Below are positions 1-12,100 of a DNA stretch of 64,000 bases, one piece after another. Position 1 is the first letter of the stretch; each line of letters starts with the position of its first letter. A model generated the notes under the pieces. That model was not told the DNA's origin, made no database searches, and was given only the letters and a program-made list of their open reading frames with translations. The position numbers and the translations under genes are program-made. The DNA is from Bicyclus anynana (lineage: Eukaryota > Arthropoda > Insecta > Lepidoptera > Nymphalidae), in assembly GCF_947172395.1 (NCBI RefSeq), contig NC_069093.1, positions 6,111,561-6,175,560 of the forward strand, in the 5' to 3' direction.

Positions 1-114
1 AATTCTGAATATATTCGATGGACGCTCGCGTGGCCGCCCGTCCAGTGTCCATTGTGAAATATTGAAAACCGAGCCCGCTGCGCCGTCCTTTCGACCTTTT
101 TTTTATTTGTAACA
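1..114 (+). other. GC-rich left edge, possible end of an ORF or a repeat
   Basis: The first ~90 bases are richer in GC and CpG than the sequence that follows. Frame 2 stays open for about 37 codons to a TAA near 112. It could be the tail of a coding exon running in from the left or part of a transposon. No family motif is visible, so no function is given. Confidence 0.15.
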
Positions 115-194
115 ATCACTTGTTCCGCATTATTAAACTGTACCCGATTCGTGTAGCTTCTATATACTTTGATGTAATTTAAATTTTTATATTT

Positions 195-262
195 CTAGCG
201 GACGCCCGCGACTTCGCCGCATGGAATTTAGTTTTTATATTTATAATACGTAATATAGTCCA
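195..262 (-). mobile_element. Helitron 3'-end fragment
   Basis: Begins with CTAG and the GCGGACGCCCGCGACTTCG hairpin end found in many copies in the window, read here in reverse. It breaks off after about 65 bases. Confidence 0.55.
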
Positions 263-490
263 ATTCACAAATCGATCCTATCAAATTTGGCTAGGCAGGG
301 AGAACAACACTAGCAGAGAACGAAGAGTGTTGATCGATCGTCAAGGAATTCCTTAACCCTACATCCTGTAGTCACAAGTTCAGGAAGAGTCCTGAGAGAA
401 AAACTCCGAGCAGAGGCTCGGAGTTTTTCTCTCTACCACGCGATGGACCCGGCACCCGCACGGTGAATCCATGGAATGTTAGTGTAGTAA
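262..490 (+). repeat. Dispersed LTR-like repeat, copy 1
   Basis: Matches 56345-56560 closely: AATTTGGCTAGGCAGGGAG, a TTAACCCTACATCCTGTAGT stretch, and CGATGGACCCGGCACC near the end. This copy has an extra inverted segment, CTCCGAGCAGAGGCTCGGAG, that is missing from the other. It could be a fragment of an LTR; the class is unproven. Confidence 0.5.
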
Positions 491-854
491 ATGATAGTCG
501 TCTCACAATACGTAATATAGTCCAATTCACAAAATTCAGCTTTTTTAAAGCTACAAGTGTTTCATAAAATGCCGGGGAAAACAGCTGGTTTATAATGTTT
601 TTGAAAAAAATAATACAATTCGTAGATTAATTAAAATAGTTCCCAGCTGTTTACACACCAACCGTCGTCGGATTACGCGCAACTACTGGCGCGTTGTCGC
701 TGTATTCTGTAATTAAAAATATACAACTAGACAGAACACTCTTTAAAAATTCTGTTTGCAGCAGGATTTAATAGAATAACTGGTCAAGTTCGTGTCGATA
801 TTTTGTAGGGTTCCGTAAGCATCGCTAAGGGGGCACAGGGAAAGGCAGCTACCA

Positions 855-945
855 TAACAGATATTAAAAAAATCGGTTGTCTGTACTCTGTAAAGTCGGT
901 TTACTGATGATAGTTGAACGTGACATTGTCGAAGTAAATAAATAA
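855..945 (-). repeat. Fragment related to the Helitron at 39.4-40.0 kb
   Basis: The stretch with TCTGTAAAGTCGGTTTACTG and GATAGTTGAACGTGACATTG is the reverse complement of part of the element at about 39680-39740. It is a decayed piece. Confidence 0.4.
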
Positions 946-959
946 AATACTGTTTGTTT

Positions 960-1208
960 TTCTAAAATACTGTTTAATAATCTTGACATTATAGGGTAGA
1001 GTAGGGGTAGGGTAGGGTTAGGGTAGGGGTTGGCTAGGGGTAAGGTAGGGGTAGGGTAGGGCTAGGGTAGGGCTAGGGTAGGGCTAGGGTAGGGATAGGG
1101 TAGAGGTAGGGTAGGGGTAGGGTAGGGGTAGGATAGGGGTAGGGTAGGGGTAGGGTAGGGTAGGGGTAGTAAAAAATTACCTCGGACGAAGTCGCGGGCG
1201 TCCGCTAG
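960..1208 (+). mobile_element. Helitron 3' portion with internal minisatellite
   Basis: Ends CGGACGAAGTCGCGGGCGTC then CGCTAG followed by T. This is the CTRR end with a hairpin typical of Helitrons. The 5' end is not clear; the minisatellite makes up most of the copy. Confidence 0.6.
992..1170 (+). repeat. GGGTAGGGGTA minisatellite
   Basis: About 180 bases of imperfect GGGTA/GGGGTA units (mostly 11-12 bp periods), immediately upstream of a Helitron 3' end. The same array appears on the other strand at 21010-21128 and, shorter, at 43860-43915, always inside the same Helitron family. It is not the insect telomere repeat TTAGG. Confidence 0.85.
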
Positions 1209-1796
1209 TGCATTATAAAATAAAAACCTGACTTACTGTCAAATATTTTTGTCATAATTAGGAATTGAGTTCAAATTCGGTTGGTTCAGCAAATACTCAA
1301 CAGCAGCACTGGTTTATCTCATGTACCAAACAATGAGCTTAAACTTCCCTGGCGTGCCTAACGTCAGTTTATTTTCATTTTCATTGGCATTAAGGTTCCT
1401 CGTGGGTCCTTCGTTTGACTACGGAACCTTAAGGACGGCGTGTTCGTTCACGTAAATTTATTCAACTGAGTGCACTTCATTATATTATTGTGATTTAATA
1501 AATGGAATGTTCACAAATTGAAGCTGTCAAGTAAATAAAACATAGTAATAGACAATTATTTAGTGTTAACACAGTTAATGTTGTATATATCAACTTACAA
1601 ATACTCTACAATAATGGTAAAAGCTTTTTTTTCCGGTGGAAATACAGGGATACAATGTAATGCCTGCGATATACCCAAATACCGTGACACAAACTTCAAA
1701 TAGTTGGTAACAGTATTTTCAAAATCGGTTCATTAGAACTAGATTTTACACCCTTCAACCTCACAAACACTTTATATTACTAGTGAATAATGAAGA
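1209..1796. other. No recognised feature
   Basis: AT-rich sequence with no long ORF, repeat match or structured RNA that I can identify. Confidence 0.4.
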
Positions 1797-1921
1797 TTGA
1801 CCTCGTACGTCTAACGGCTTCAAGAGTTACGGGGTCGATGGACCTCGTACCGCAATACAAAGTTTTAGTACGAGGTCAATCGACCCCGTAACCTTTGAAG
1901 CCGCTAGACGTACGAGGTCAA
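1797..1921. repeat. 53-bp fold-back inverted repeat
   Basis: Arms 1797-1849 and 1869-1921 pair over 53 bases with about four mismatches, around a 19-base loop. The words TGACCTCGTAC and GTTACGGGGTCGAT recur within and just after the arms. This looks like a short fold-back MITE. No target duplication was established. Confidence 0.75.
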
Positions 1922-1929
1922 TTGACCTC

Positions 1930-3680
1930 GTACCGCAGCCTAAACCCAAAGACTTTGTACCGCACCAGAGAAAAGTACAGAAAAATCAGTGCCGCAGCGA
2001 ACGTGTGAAGTGTAGGAAAGCAAAAATACAAATTTCTCGTTGAATAATGTCCGTTATATAGTTCCCTGATTAAATGTCAGGAACATGATACCTACAGAGC
2101 ATAAAGCTGGAAGCTGTACACAAGAACCGCCAGCTAAGGCTATACTGATATTTCCCGAAGAAAATAAATACAAAGCTTGTTGGAACTAATTAGATCATCC
2201 AAAGCCTTAAAGCTGAGATAAAAGCGGCATTTCCTTTATACTCGTGATAGAAAGAATTCAATTACATAATGCTAAGGAGATTAAAAAGGCAACATGGCTC
2301 CAAAGCTCCTTAGAGGGTAAGGAAAGACGACCTGAAAACTTAATTGTATCCAATACGTATTCGAATCGGAGGGTGTTTCCTTTCGATTCAAATACGCACT
2401 CGTATGTATTGAATAAAATACAAAAGTAATTTATTTTAAGTAGATCTACTTTATTTACAGTTTCTTTTGATACGTCAATATACCTGTAATTATAAAAAGA
2501 CTTGAATCCGAGTGTATTATAATGAATTAGTAAAATCAAAGAATATTATGAAAGAAGACAAATGAAACAACTTTTCAAAATGCTACTAAACAATTTTTCA
2601 TTCTGTTTTTGTGCTTCAGCTTATTGTGATGATGTATTATTAACATTGTAATGAAAATCGGCGTCTAAAATTTTATTTAATGCAAGGGTCAGAAATGTAA
2701 ATTGACTTGTTTAGATTCAAAAATCATGGTAATTTTTTTATCCAAATTAATTAAGTTATTACTATGCGTTTTTTGCGTGCTTCTGTATCCTGAGGGAAGT
2801 CGTTTTATTGTATATTTCATAGTATATTTACTTTTGGCAGTCTATTTGGCTCTGGATGCAGTAGTAACCATTGACAGTATTTATGTTGACAGTTAAGACA
2901 ACGCGTTGGTTTGTAAAACAACTTAATATTATTTTGTACATACAAATGCGTTTAGTCTATCATCTATCACTACATTAATATTGTATAGTCTTTCCCGTCC
3001 AGACTATAACTTTCTTACAATAAACGCGTATATAGAGTTGTATACGCTACCTCTGGCTTCCCAGGTGATTTGTCAACGCCGGACCTACACCACCGGATTG
3101 AATACCTGTCTTAACAGACATATAGGCTGGTGCGTTTTAGTAACCTCTGTTAACCTGGGACTATCAGTTGCAATAAGTCAAGGGTAGGTTGAAACTGAAA
3201 AGTTCTATAATCCACTACCGTAGTTAAGTATCCTGGAATAAAATATCATAATAATTAGCCGATTTTAATGGCTCAACTCTGGACAAGGAGAGGGAAATTG
3301 TGCTTAGAACCACCACGCTTTTCAAATGCGGTTTGGTGGGCTTAGAGGGTGATAATATTTACTCTTTAACGATCACTATCAGATGTTCATGATAACGACT
3401 AGGACGTAATGTGCTCTCCGAGGCACGTGGTTGTAACACCACCAGAACTGAAATTATTTACTGAAATATTCTAGGAAAAAAGAAAAGCTTCATATTTCAC
3501 AGGCTGTACCAGGACTTGAACTTAGGACATAGTCATCCTAAGCCCCATAGAATGTCAAATGGACAAGACACAGTCTTTCAAAATTAGAATATCTTTACTA
3601 ACTTATCACACACACAAACTAAGTCTAATGTAAGAAAGAATTGTATGAAAGTGATGATAAATTATTATGTTTTGGACTTT
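1930..3680. other. Unassigned AT-rich region
   Basis: No gene recognised. A 64-codon plus-strand ORF at 2702-2896 is hydrophobic (two leucine/valine-rich segments) but has no family motif and no convincing splice partners. Around 2360-2400 there is a short inverted pair of CGTATTCGAATCG-like words. Confidence 0.3.
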
Positions 3681-3689
3681 AATTATAAC

Positions 3690-3765
3690 CAATATATCAT
3701 GGAAACTACGCCTTGCTTGAAATAAATGAATTTTTAATTTGACTTTGACTTTTGACTTAATTACC
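3690..3765 (+). mobile_element. Non-LTR retrotransposon 3' tail
   Basis: GCTTGAAATAAATGAATTT followed by TTGACTTTGACTTTTGAC. This is the same kind of tail as the LINE ends at 30045 and 43500. Only the terminal bases are present. Confidence 0.4.
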
Positions 3766-3825
3766 ACTTTTTAATAAGAAAGTTACAAATGCATTTTAAC
3801 TTTCTTATTTAAAAAGTTATCAAAA

Positions 3826-4190
3826 TCTATACTAATATTATAAAGCTGAAGAGTTAGTTTGTTGTCTAATCTCAGAAATACTGGTCCGATTTGATAAATT
3901 TCAGATGATAGATTTCAGTGTTAGATAGGCCATTTATCGAGGAAGGCTATAGAAAGATATATTGTCACGCTAACACCAATAGGAGCGGAGCACCAATGTA
4001 GAATGTTTCAAAATCGGAGGTTTTTTTCCTATTGAGAGCTTATGGTGCGTGCGCTGCGGTTAAAGTTTCAGAAAAATCATGTATAACAGAATTATTCCCC
4101 TTTGAAAGTTCTAAAAAAAGTCCGCGACAGTTCCCGCGGGATTTGAGAAAAACTGAAATCCACGCGGATGAAGTCGCAGGCGTCCACTAG
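3826..4190 (+). mobile_element. Full-length non-autonomous Helitron
   Basis: Starts TCTATACTAATATTATAAAG after an A. Ends GCGGATGAAGTCGCAGGCGT then CCACTAG before a T. These are the TC...CTAG ends, 3' hairpin and A/T insertion context expected of Helitrons. At 365 bp it carries no coding sequence, so it would depend on a helicase supplied elsewhere. Confidence 0.75.
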
Positions 4191-4689
4191 TACTCTATAA
4201 TTTCCTTCCTAAAATCCTTTTATCCAAAGCTTGTCTGGAAGAAATTGCTAGAATCCATAAAGCCACCTTTGCACATGTTTTGTTTATTTATTTTCTTTGT
4301 AATTGTTTTATTGTGCGTTAAAGTATTAATAAATAAATTTCCGTGTGATATATAATACAAGTAAACGATCTACGAAATCCTTTCAAATCATGGGCGGATC
4401 CAAATCACTGCGGCAACGTTTACGATTTTTAGGATACTGCAGTAGAAAACAGCAGGTGTCCACGTTTACAGAAACGAAATTAGAGGCAGATCGTTACCGT
4501 TCCTATTGCAGTTGATGCCTTGCTATTTTTTTTTAAACGATGCTGTATGAGGGTACTTGGTGCAGAAACCTTTTACAGATCCGATGGATATATGTTACTA
4601 ATGAGGTGAAGTGTGTGGTTTTGTAGGGGGTAATCTCTGGGTCATCTATACCGATTTTGAAAAATATATTTTACTTTTACCACTATGTG

Positions 4690-5010
4690 GGGGAGAAAGT
4701 GTGCTCGTGGCGTTCGAGCCGTCCACATCTCTTGTTGTGTAATTCTTTATGGGTTACTTGGGATAGGCGGGGAGAGTGACTTGAATGGAAAAGGTGAGTG
4801 TTTGTTAACAATCAAAGGAGCCTTTAACCCTACACACAACGTTCACAAGTGCGTGACGTCACTCAAGGTCATTCTCTGCCATTCTAGGGTCTTATTATGG
4901 TTACACTTTGATTTCTTAATTAAGTTGTCCTGACAAATGTTGTGAATCATAACCTTTGTGCGACATTAGTTTTCTCATTTTCGAATCACTTCTGAGTCTG
5001 CTGAATCTCG
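4690..5010 (+). repeat. Dispersed LTR-like repeat, copy A
   Basis: Roughly 85-90% similar by eye to 23272-23600 over about 310 bases, including GGGTTACTTGGGATAGGCGG and AACCCTACACACAACGTTC. An 82-codon ORF here is part of the repeat, not a gene. It carries the motif also seen in the LTRs at 51-55 kb. Confidence 0.65.
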
Positions 5011-5860
5011 GGAATAAATAAGTGAACTGTGGATATTAAGTGCTGGTGAGATGAGTACGAATATTTCTTCTATTCTCTTGGGCAGGATTCTATCACAGCA
5101 ATGCAATGCAATCCAAACAAATCACCTACCTTCCGATGATCTTCATCCGCCCAGCTGCTGGAGACCAGCTTCCTTGCCAACAGGGCGTTCGATGGCACAC
5201 CTGCCCCCCCTTGTTCACACCGTGTATTTTTCACAAGCAAGTCTTTAATTTGAAATAGGGTAGTTGATTCATATCAAATGAATTCATAATAAACAATATT
5301 AATTTCGTATATTACATGGAATAAAGGTCTTAATGGATTTTTTAATTTTCCAAACGTCAAAAAACGCTGTCGTCCATTTTGTGACGTCACTAACATTTGA
5401 TGTACTAAACTTCAAACAAATAAATTGTTAACTAATATTTTTGTCAAACGCTCCGTTTGTAAGGGATTTGTTATACGTCATATATATTAAACAGTTGCAA
5501 AATAGACCGTAATGGCCGACAGGCGTTTTGGCTCGTATTGTCAAAAACATATTTAAAAAATACTGGCAGATCTTGATCACGTGACACTCTGTATGATATT
5601 TAAGTAGGTACAGTATGGAAAAAAAATAACAAAAAAAACATAATACTTTGAAACATTATTAGACATGTAATACTGTAAATACATATACGGTGAAATTTAC
5701 TTATTGGTATAATTTTACATGATTCACAATGTAATAAGACACGCAAATTCCTTCACGTTCAATAAGAGAAGAATTCACTTCGACAAATCAATTTCGTAAC
5801 AAAAGCTTCTTAATGGATCTTCACATTTAATCCGCGTGAGTCGAAAAAAATCCTTTTACC
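5010..5860. other. Unassigned AT-rich region downstream of the AKR gene
   Basis: No ORF or repeat family recognised with confidence. Several stretches (for example around 5380-5600) look like decayed repeat DNA. Confidence 0.3.
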
Positions 5861-5869
5861 TGACATATT

Positions 5870-5875
5870 TTTATT
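5870..5875 (-). terminator. Second AATAAA polyadenylation signal of the AKR gene
   Basis: Reverse complement reads ATATAATAAAAATATG about 45 nt past the stop codon. With the nearer signal at 5905-5910 it gives two candidate 3' ends and a short 3' UTR. Confidence 0.4.
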
Positions 5876-5904
5876 ATATGAAAATTTCTGCTTCCATCCC
5901 AAAT

Positions 5905-5910
5905 TTTATT
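5905..5910 (-). terminator. First AATAAA polyadenylation signal of the AKR gene
   Basis: AATAAA lies 9 nt after the TAG stop on the minus strand. That is very close to the stop, so the signal at 5870-5875 may be the one used. Confidence 0.4.
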
Positions 5911-5919
5911 TTCTCTTCC

Positions 5920-6159
5920 CTAATCGTCCTTGCTGTTTTCGATTATGTACTTTATTTCTGAAGCAGTAAGGTTCTTTTTCTCAAACGGGAAATGTGGATG
6001 GGGATACCACTTGGCGGGTGTTCGGAGACGGTAATTACTATTAAATTTCGATAGCTCGTCAACTTCGGCAGATGTCAGTGAAAAGTTTGTTATATCGAAG
6101 TTCTGGCTAATCCGGTCCTTATTCGTTGACTTCGGAATTGCGACCAGATGACGATCCAA
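5920..6159 (-). CDS. AKR exon 7 (last coding exon)
   Basis: Follows the acceptor TTTTTTACAG and encodes residues 273-351, starting LDRHLVAIPKS and ending SKDD before TAG. It holds AKR signature 3 and the cofactor residues Lys282, Ser283, Arg288 and Asn292. The C-terminal loop and tail are in one exon of 240 nt. Confidence 0.92.
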   Translation of the reverse strand: MDRHLVAIPKSTNKDRISQNFDITNFSLTSAEVDELSKFNSNYRLRTPAKWYPHPHFPFEKKNLTASEIKYIIENSKDD

Positions 6160-9100
6160 CTGTAAAAAATATAAATTCAATGATTACACGACATCACAGA
6201 AAATATTATGGTACAAATACCGGCATACACTTTTGGAACGAAGTTACTTATCGTTGCAAAAGGGGGCTAGAGGGAAAACATTAAGACCAAAAAGTTGTAA
6301 CTACACTTTTTACATTCCGTTCCGTAGATTAAGCTAGCACTTTAATCCCACAAAAATACCGATAACGATACCCCTCGCCATGGTATAGACTACAAAACAT
6401 TCATCTTCACTTTGTATGTAGGAGGTACCAAAAAAAATATAATTCGAGATTTTATTTTACGACTTTGTTCACATTTTTAACTAGTCATTCGTAAAAATAC
6501 GTAGAATATGCAGGTAAACGCTTCCAAAAACTTTTAATAAATATAAATTCTTAGAACAATTTAAGAAGGTGTCTTAACCTTCTTGAGATGTTGTAAGCTA
6601 ACTAGATACCAAGAAATTCTAACCATTTATTACTTTAATGGAAGTGTTGTTCTTGAATCCTATAATAATAGAAAGCGGTTTCGACGAATATCTCACGAAA
6701 GTTACAAAATTGTCTCAAATTACTCAAAAGACGCACAAATTGATAGTGTTTACTCAATGTTGAATTACTGGCTAGACGCTTTTGTGGTAGGTATTTAGAG
6801 AATAGGCTCAGTGAACGGTCAAAGGTCAACAAGGGCTCTTGCGTTCTAAAGGTTAAAAGGTCTTATCGCCGTTGCCCTGACCTTGAATTAAATTTCTTTC
6901 ATAGTTAATAATTATTAATACTTATTTGGAAGCATATTAGTAGAGCCATGATAGAGGGCGTAGATTCAAATCCGGTCCGGGGCATGCATTTTAAGAAATT
7001 AAATATCACGTGTCTCAAAACATCGTGAGGAAACCTGCATACCTAAGAATTCTCTTAATTCTCTTTGAGTGAAGTCTCCCAATCCGCATTGGGCCAGTGT
7101 GGTGGACTTCCCCTCTTATTTTGAGAGGAGATTCGTGCTCAGCAGTGAAACGAATATGGGTTGATAATGATGTTAATGAAGATAATATGGAAATTGTCGA
7201 AAGGCAAGCCGCATACCGTGCTTGAATACTATGCATTTTTTAAATGAAAACTATTTCCAAACACTAAATTCAATTTATTTTTGGCTATTTAAAAGTCAAA
7301 AAATTTTGAAATCTATCAAAAAAATCTATCGCTCTATCTCTCTTCTATGGCGTTGAGACAAAAGGGAGAGCTAAACTCCGCTGCTATTATAATAATAATC
7401 TTTAAACAGAATTTGCCTGATTACCCTTTAGGATAAAACTTCCTGCAAACCATTCCACAATTTCGAATCTGAAAGGGATCGCCCTTGCAGATTTGGTCTA
7501 CATTATTCATTTATATCTTCACGTATTAGTAACGTCTTAATTTTTTTTAATCCAAATAAATCATACTTACCAGATACCTCAACAGTATTTGCGGCACAGT
7601 CTTATTGTATTTTTGAGCCAAGCTCATAAGGTATGGATCGTCTGCACGTGGTGGAGGGGCATCGCTCTTGCGACCTAGTATGGCTCCAAAGGGGGTGTAC
7701 GCCATAACAATCACCCCGTGATCGTTGCTCCAGTTTACAAGTTCATCTTGAGTTATAGTTGGGTTCACCTGTGAATGAAAAACTTTAATCGACTTCGAAA
7801 TCACAAAAATGTTTCTACTAAAGTAAAAAGCGAAAAGTAACATATGTTCATACTTGCTAACTTCTGATCAGCTTGAAGGCGGTACCAAGTTATGGGACCA
7901 ATTGGAAAGCATACCCTCTCAAACAAAAAAAGAATTTTTCAAATCGGTTCAGGCGTCTTCGAGTAATCACAGGTGAACATACATAAAAAAAAAAAAAAAA
8001 ATAGATTCCGACGAATTAATAATCTCCTCCTTTTGGATGGTTTCTACACGACATCGGACCGGAACGCTAAGTCTTTGCCGGCAGGGTAGTAACTACCCCA
8101 CGGCCGAAGCTTCCCACCAATTAAGAAAACTTCAATCGGCCCAGCCGGGGATCGAAACCGACGACCTCCGTCTCCTAAATCAACCATGCATACCATTGCG
8201 CCACGGAGGCCGTCATAAACGTGCCTCTCTTTCCTAACAAAATTACATAAAAATTCGCTTAGATTTTCCATTAATTGCCAGGTATCCGATACGATACCCG
8301 CATTGGAACTTTGTTAAGTTCGCGAAGAAGATATGTTACTGTGTACAGACACACTGGTCGTGTTTACATTTCCCTCTTCGCCTGTTCCATTGTTGAGAAA
8401 GTGGTTAAACGTTCAACTATTCATAGCAGGTATGTAGAACGCTAAATCTATACATAGGTACACTGAATTACGTAATACATTTATGAAATCGTTCATAATA
8501 TTTTAACAATAACTTGACCATCCAAATGGACAGGCATTCCTACTTATAGAAAATAAAAAGAAGAGATATCCAAGGCACAGAGGTGTATTATTGCCAACTT
8601 CCTAACTCCGGGATGATAATTTTAATCAAGTGAAAATTTCTTAAAAGAAAAAAAACTTTACTTTATTACTTACCACATTTCAGTTGGCAGGGGGTAATTT
8701 ATAGGTACTAGACTATTAAGTACGGATTTTGCTACAAAGTCTGGTAAAGCCAAAAAGCGAAGAGGTCTAAAGGCGAACGAATTCGCTCGTGGCCGCTAGT
8801 AGAATATAAATAACCTCTTTCATTGTCATCATCATCAACATATCAGCCGATGGACGACCACTGCAGACATAGGCCTTTTGTAGGGACTTCCAAACATCAC
8901 GATCCTGAGCCGCCTGCATCCAGTGAATCCCTGCGACTCGCTTGATGTCGTCACTCCACCTGGTAGAGGGTCGACCGACACTGCGTTTTCTAGTACGGGG
9001 TTGCATTCCAGCACCTTGCCTTTAAATACTATGAAGAATACCACGTTCATAATCAGTATTTTAAGTTAAATTATTTACGAAGACTTTTTAAAACTGACCT

Positions 9101-12100
9101 CTATTTGGTTGACTGCTGGCTTGATTCTGCAGTTATTCCAGAGTCTCTGCATTTGTGTTATGTTGAAGTTGGAAACTCCTATTGATCTAGTCAAGTTTTG
9201 CTCTTTCGCGTCTTCCAAACCTTTCCACGTCTCCAAGTAATCCGTCTCACTTATGGCGCCGTCTTTCTGAAATCAAGACAAATATGTATTTTTTACTTTA
9301 TATTTTAACACTAACGGATGCTCGCGACTTAGTCCGCGTGAAAGTCGATGTAAACTTTCAACCCCTATTTCACCCTCTTTTATTTATGTTGTCGCATGTT
9401 TTGTAAATAGTCCTTTAACCATTTTACAAAGATATAATCAAAATATAGACAATAGGAAAAAATCCCCCGATTTTGTAACATTCTTCATTGGTACTTCGTT
9501 CTTAATGGTCTTAACCTAATAATAAATAGCCTATAGTTTTCCTCAAAAACTGGGCTATTTAACATTGAAAGATTTTTCAAATCGGACCCGTAGAATATAA
9601 GTATAGATTTCACTGGATAGTAAATTACTTTTAATTTAAGTTAACATTTTGTCATACTTTTTCTCTACTATTAAAACGTGCACTTAACACTTTTTAAATT
9701 TTATTAGTAATATATAGATACACAAGATGGACTGACGACATCGAGCGAATCACAGGAATTCGCTGGATGCAGGCGGCTCAGTATCGTGATGTTTGGAATA
9801 AATTTTCTTTATCTACATCTCTTCTCAACAAAACATCCCAATTTTTAAGATTGCATACATTCCCTTAAAGCTTTGGTAGTTTTCGAACAGACGGACAAAT
9901 TGACAAAATTATTTTTTTTATTGTTTTTGTATTTAGTGTTTGTTTCAATACTATTTTTTCTCTTCTAGCTGTACGTGCCAGCAGTTTTAGTCGCGTAAAA
10001 TTATCACGTAGTTATAATATTATATAATATAGCCTTTTACACAAAATAATTCAATTGGAATAGTAGGCCCTGAGATTAGCGCGTTCAACCAAACAATCTA
10101 TTCAGCCTTATAATATTAGTAGGTGTTAATGCGCAACAAAGAACACAATAACGTCAAATGTCAACTGTCATTCACTACTTTGTATCTGTAATTAATTTTC
10201 ACAACTGGAAAAATGTATGCTTAAAAAATCAAATCACATAAGATAATCCTGATAATTTTACTGAATTATTGTATTGATATAATTCGATAAAACAGGTAGG
10301 TAGATCCATAAAACTCATCATACATACTGGTAGATCAGAAATGTACTTCAAAGGGCCACACACCCCTTTGAACTTTTGAAGTCGGCAACTTATAATAATC
10401 TTTGTTTCAATTTAACTTATAAACAATTAAATTAATGTAAGCACGCCGTTGCAGACAGTCAAAAACATCGAAGAATCTTGCAAACATGTTCGCCTTGAAA
10501 CAAGTTACTTTGATCGACTTGGTAATTGTGATCAAAGACAAAGTTTTTAATACGCCTTACGGGCGTTTTATCTTTTCTGACGTTCAACCTTCGATAAAAA
10601 TACTGTATTATTTTAATCGATAAAATAAACTAAGTACGTAGTGAAGCCCTCTACGAATTTAGTGATCTTTGGTGTAGGTACTGAGAATTTCTTGGGGAAA
10701 TGATACATTCAATATTTCACAAACAGACTAACAGATCAAACCTAGGATCTGAAACGCATTACGATAGTCACATAGGTTAATCACAGAACCAACGAGATGG
10801 TTAAGTATAAGAGGTATTGAGTTTATATGAGTCATCACCATCATCATCATGTTAGGCTCACTTTTGAGCAAGAGTCTAAGAATGAGAGAGGTTAGGCTAA
10901 TAGTCCACCACACTATCCCATAGCGGATTGGCAGACTTCACACACGAAAAGAATTTAGAAAAATCTGAGAGCAGCAGTAATACTTATTATAATAGTAAGA
11001 ATATTTAATGATGTAAAATAATAAATTTATTGTACTAACCGTATACGCCATTGGATAATGCATCAGGTAAAGATCCACATAATCCATCTGTAATTCTTGT
11101 AATGATTTTCGTAATGCCGGAATAACTTCACTCCTTTCATGGGCATCGTTCCATAACTGTGTTAAAAGACAATGTTGGTTCATTATTATCAACCCATATT
11201 CGGCTCACTGCTGAGCTCGAGTCTCCTCTCAGAATGAGAGGGGTTAGGCCAATAGTCCACCACGCTGGCCCAATGCGGATTGGCAGACTTCACACACGCA
11301 GAGAATTAAGAAAATTCTCAGGTATGCTGGTTTCCTCACGATCGGATTCGAACCCACGCCCTCCGGAATCGGAGGCAGAGGTCATATCCACTGGGCTATC
11401 ACGGCTCTATATGTGTCAATGTTGGTTATTAAATTAATATTGGTACAGTAAGTAATTTCTTAATAAAGGCATTGACATTATAATGTTTATTATCAGCTTA
11501 TAGTCTAGGATCCGGCATTAGAAATATATATCTTCGTCTGTTATTTATTAGTGATATAGATAATATTCACAGTAACACATTGCAAATAGGTTGCCTAGTT
11601 AAATGGCGGTAGGACACATTCATCATTCAAAATCTTCACAACTTCTTTACATTTTCAAACAAAAATCTAGGAAACCATAAACTAGATCAAAGGCAACTTA
11701 ACACAGTTAAATTAAGACGACTTAATAACCGATGAGAGTATATATGAAGACTAAATAACTGATGAGGGTATAAAAAGCATTACTCAAGTGTTTATATTTG
11801 GTAACTCCGTTGCAGTGGTAAAGCCTGCAACCTTTACGATATCAGTTCTGTTAGGTATATTATTTTAACTAGTGCACGACTTTTTTATTAACCTATTACA
11901 GAAGTAGATTAAAGAAATTTAATAAAAAAATTAATAATTTAATACTCTACGGTTGCAATTTTACTATATGCAAACTATTTGGAATGTCTCAATTGAAATA
12001 TTTTCTATCATTTATTTCTTATCCTAAATAAATAACAGATGAGGGCATATATAACAGATGCCGGATCTCGAACTACTAGCTTATCAGCCCATTACTGGGC

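Noticed and set aside
992..1170. Telomeric or subtelomeric repeat
   Set aside because: The units are GGGTA/GGGGTA, not TTAGG, and the array lies inside a Helitron found in several places.
2702..2896. Hydrophobic 64-codon ORF as a chemoreceptor exon
   Set aside because: No receptor signature, and no matching exons within several kilobases; AT-rich DNA often gives such hydrophobic frames.
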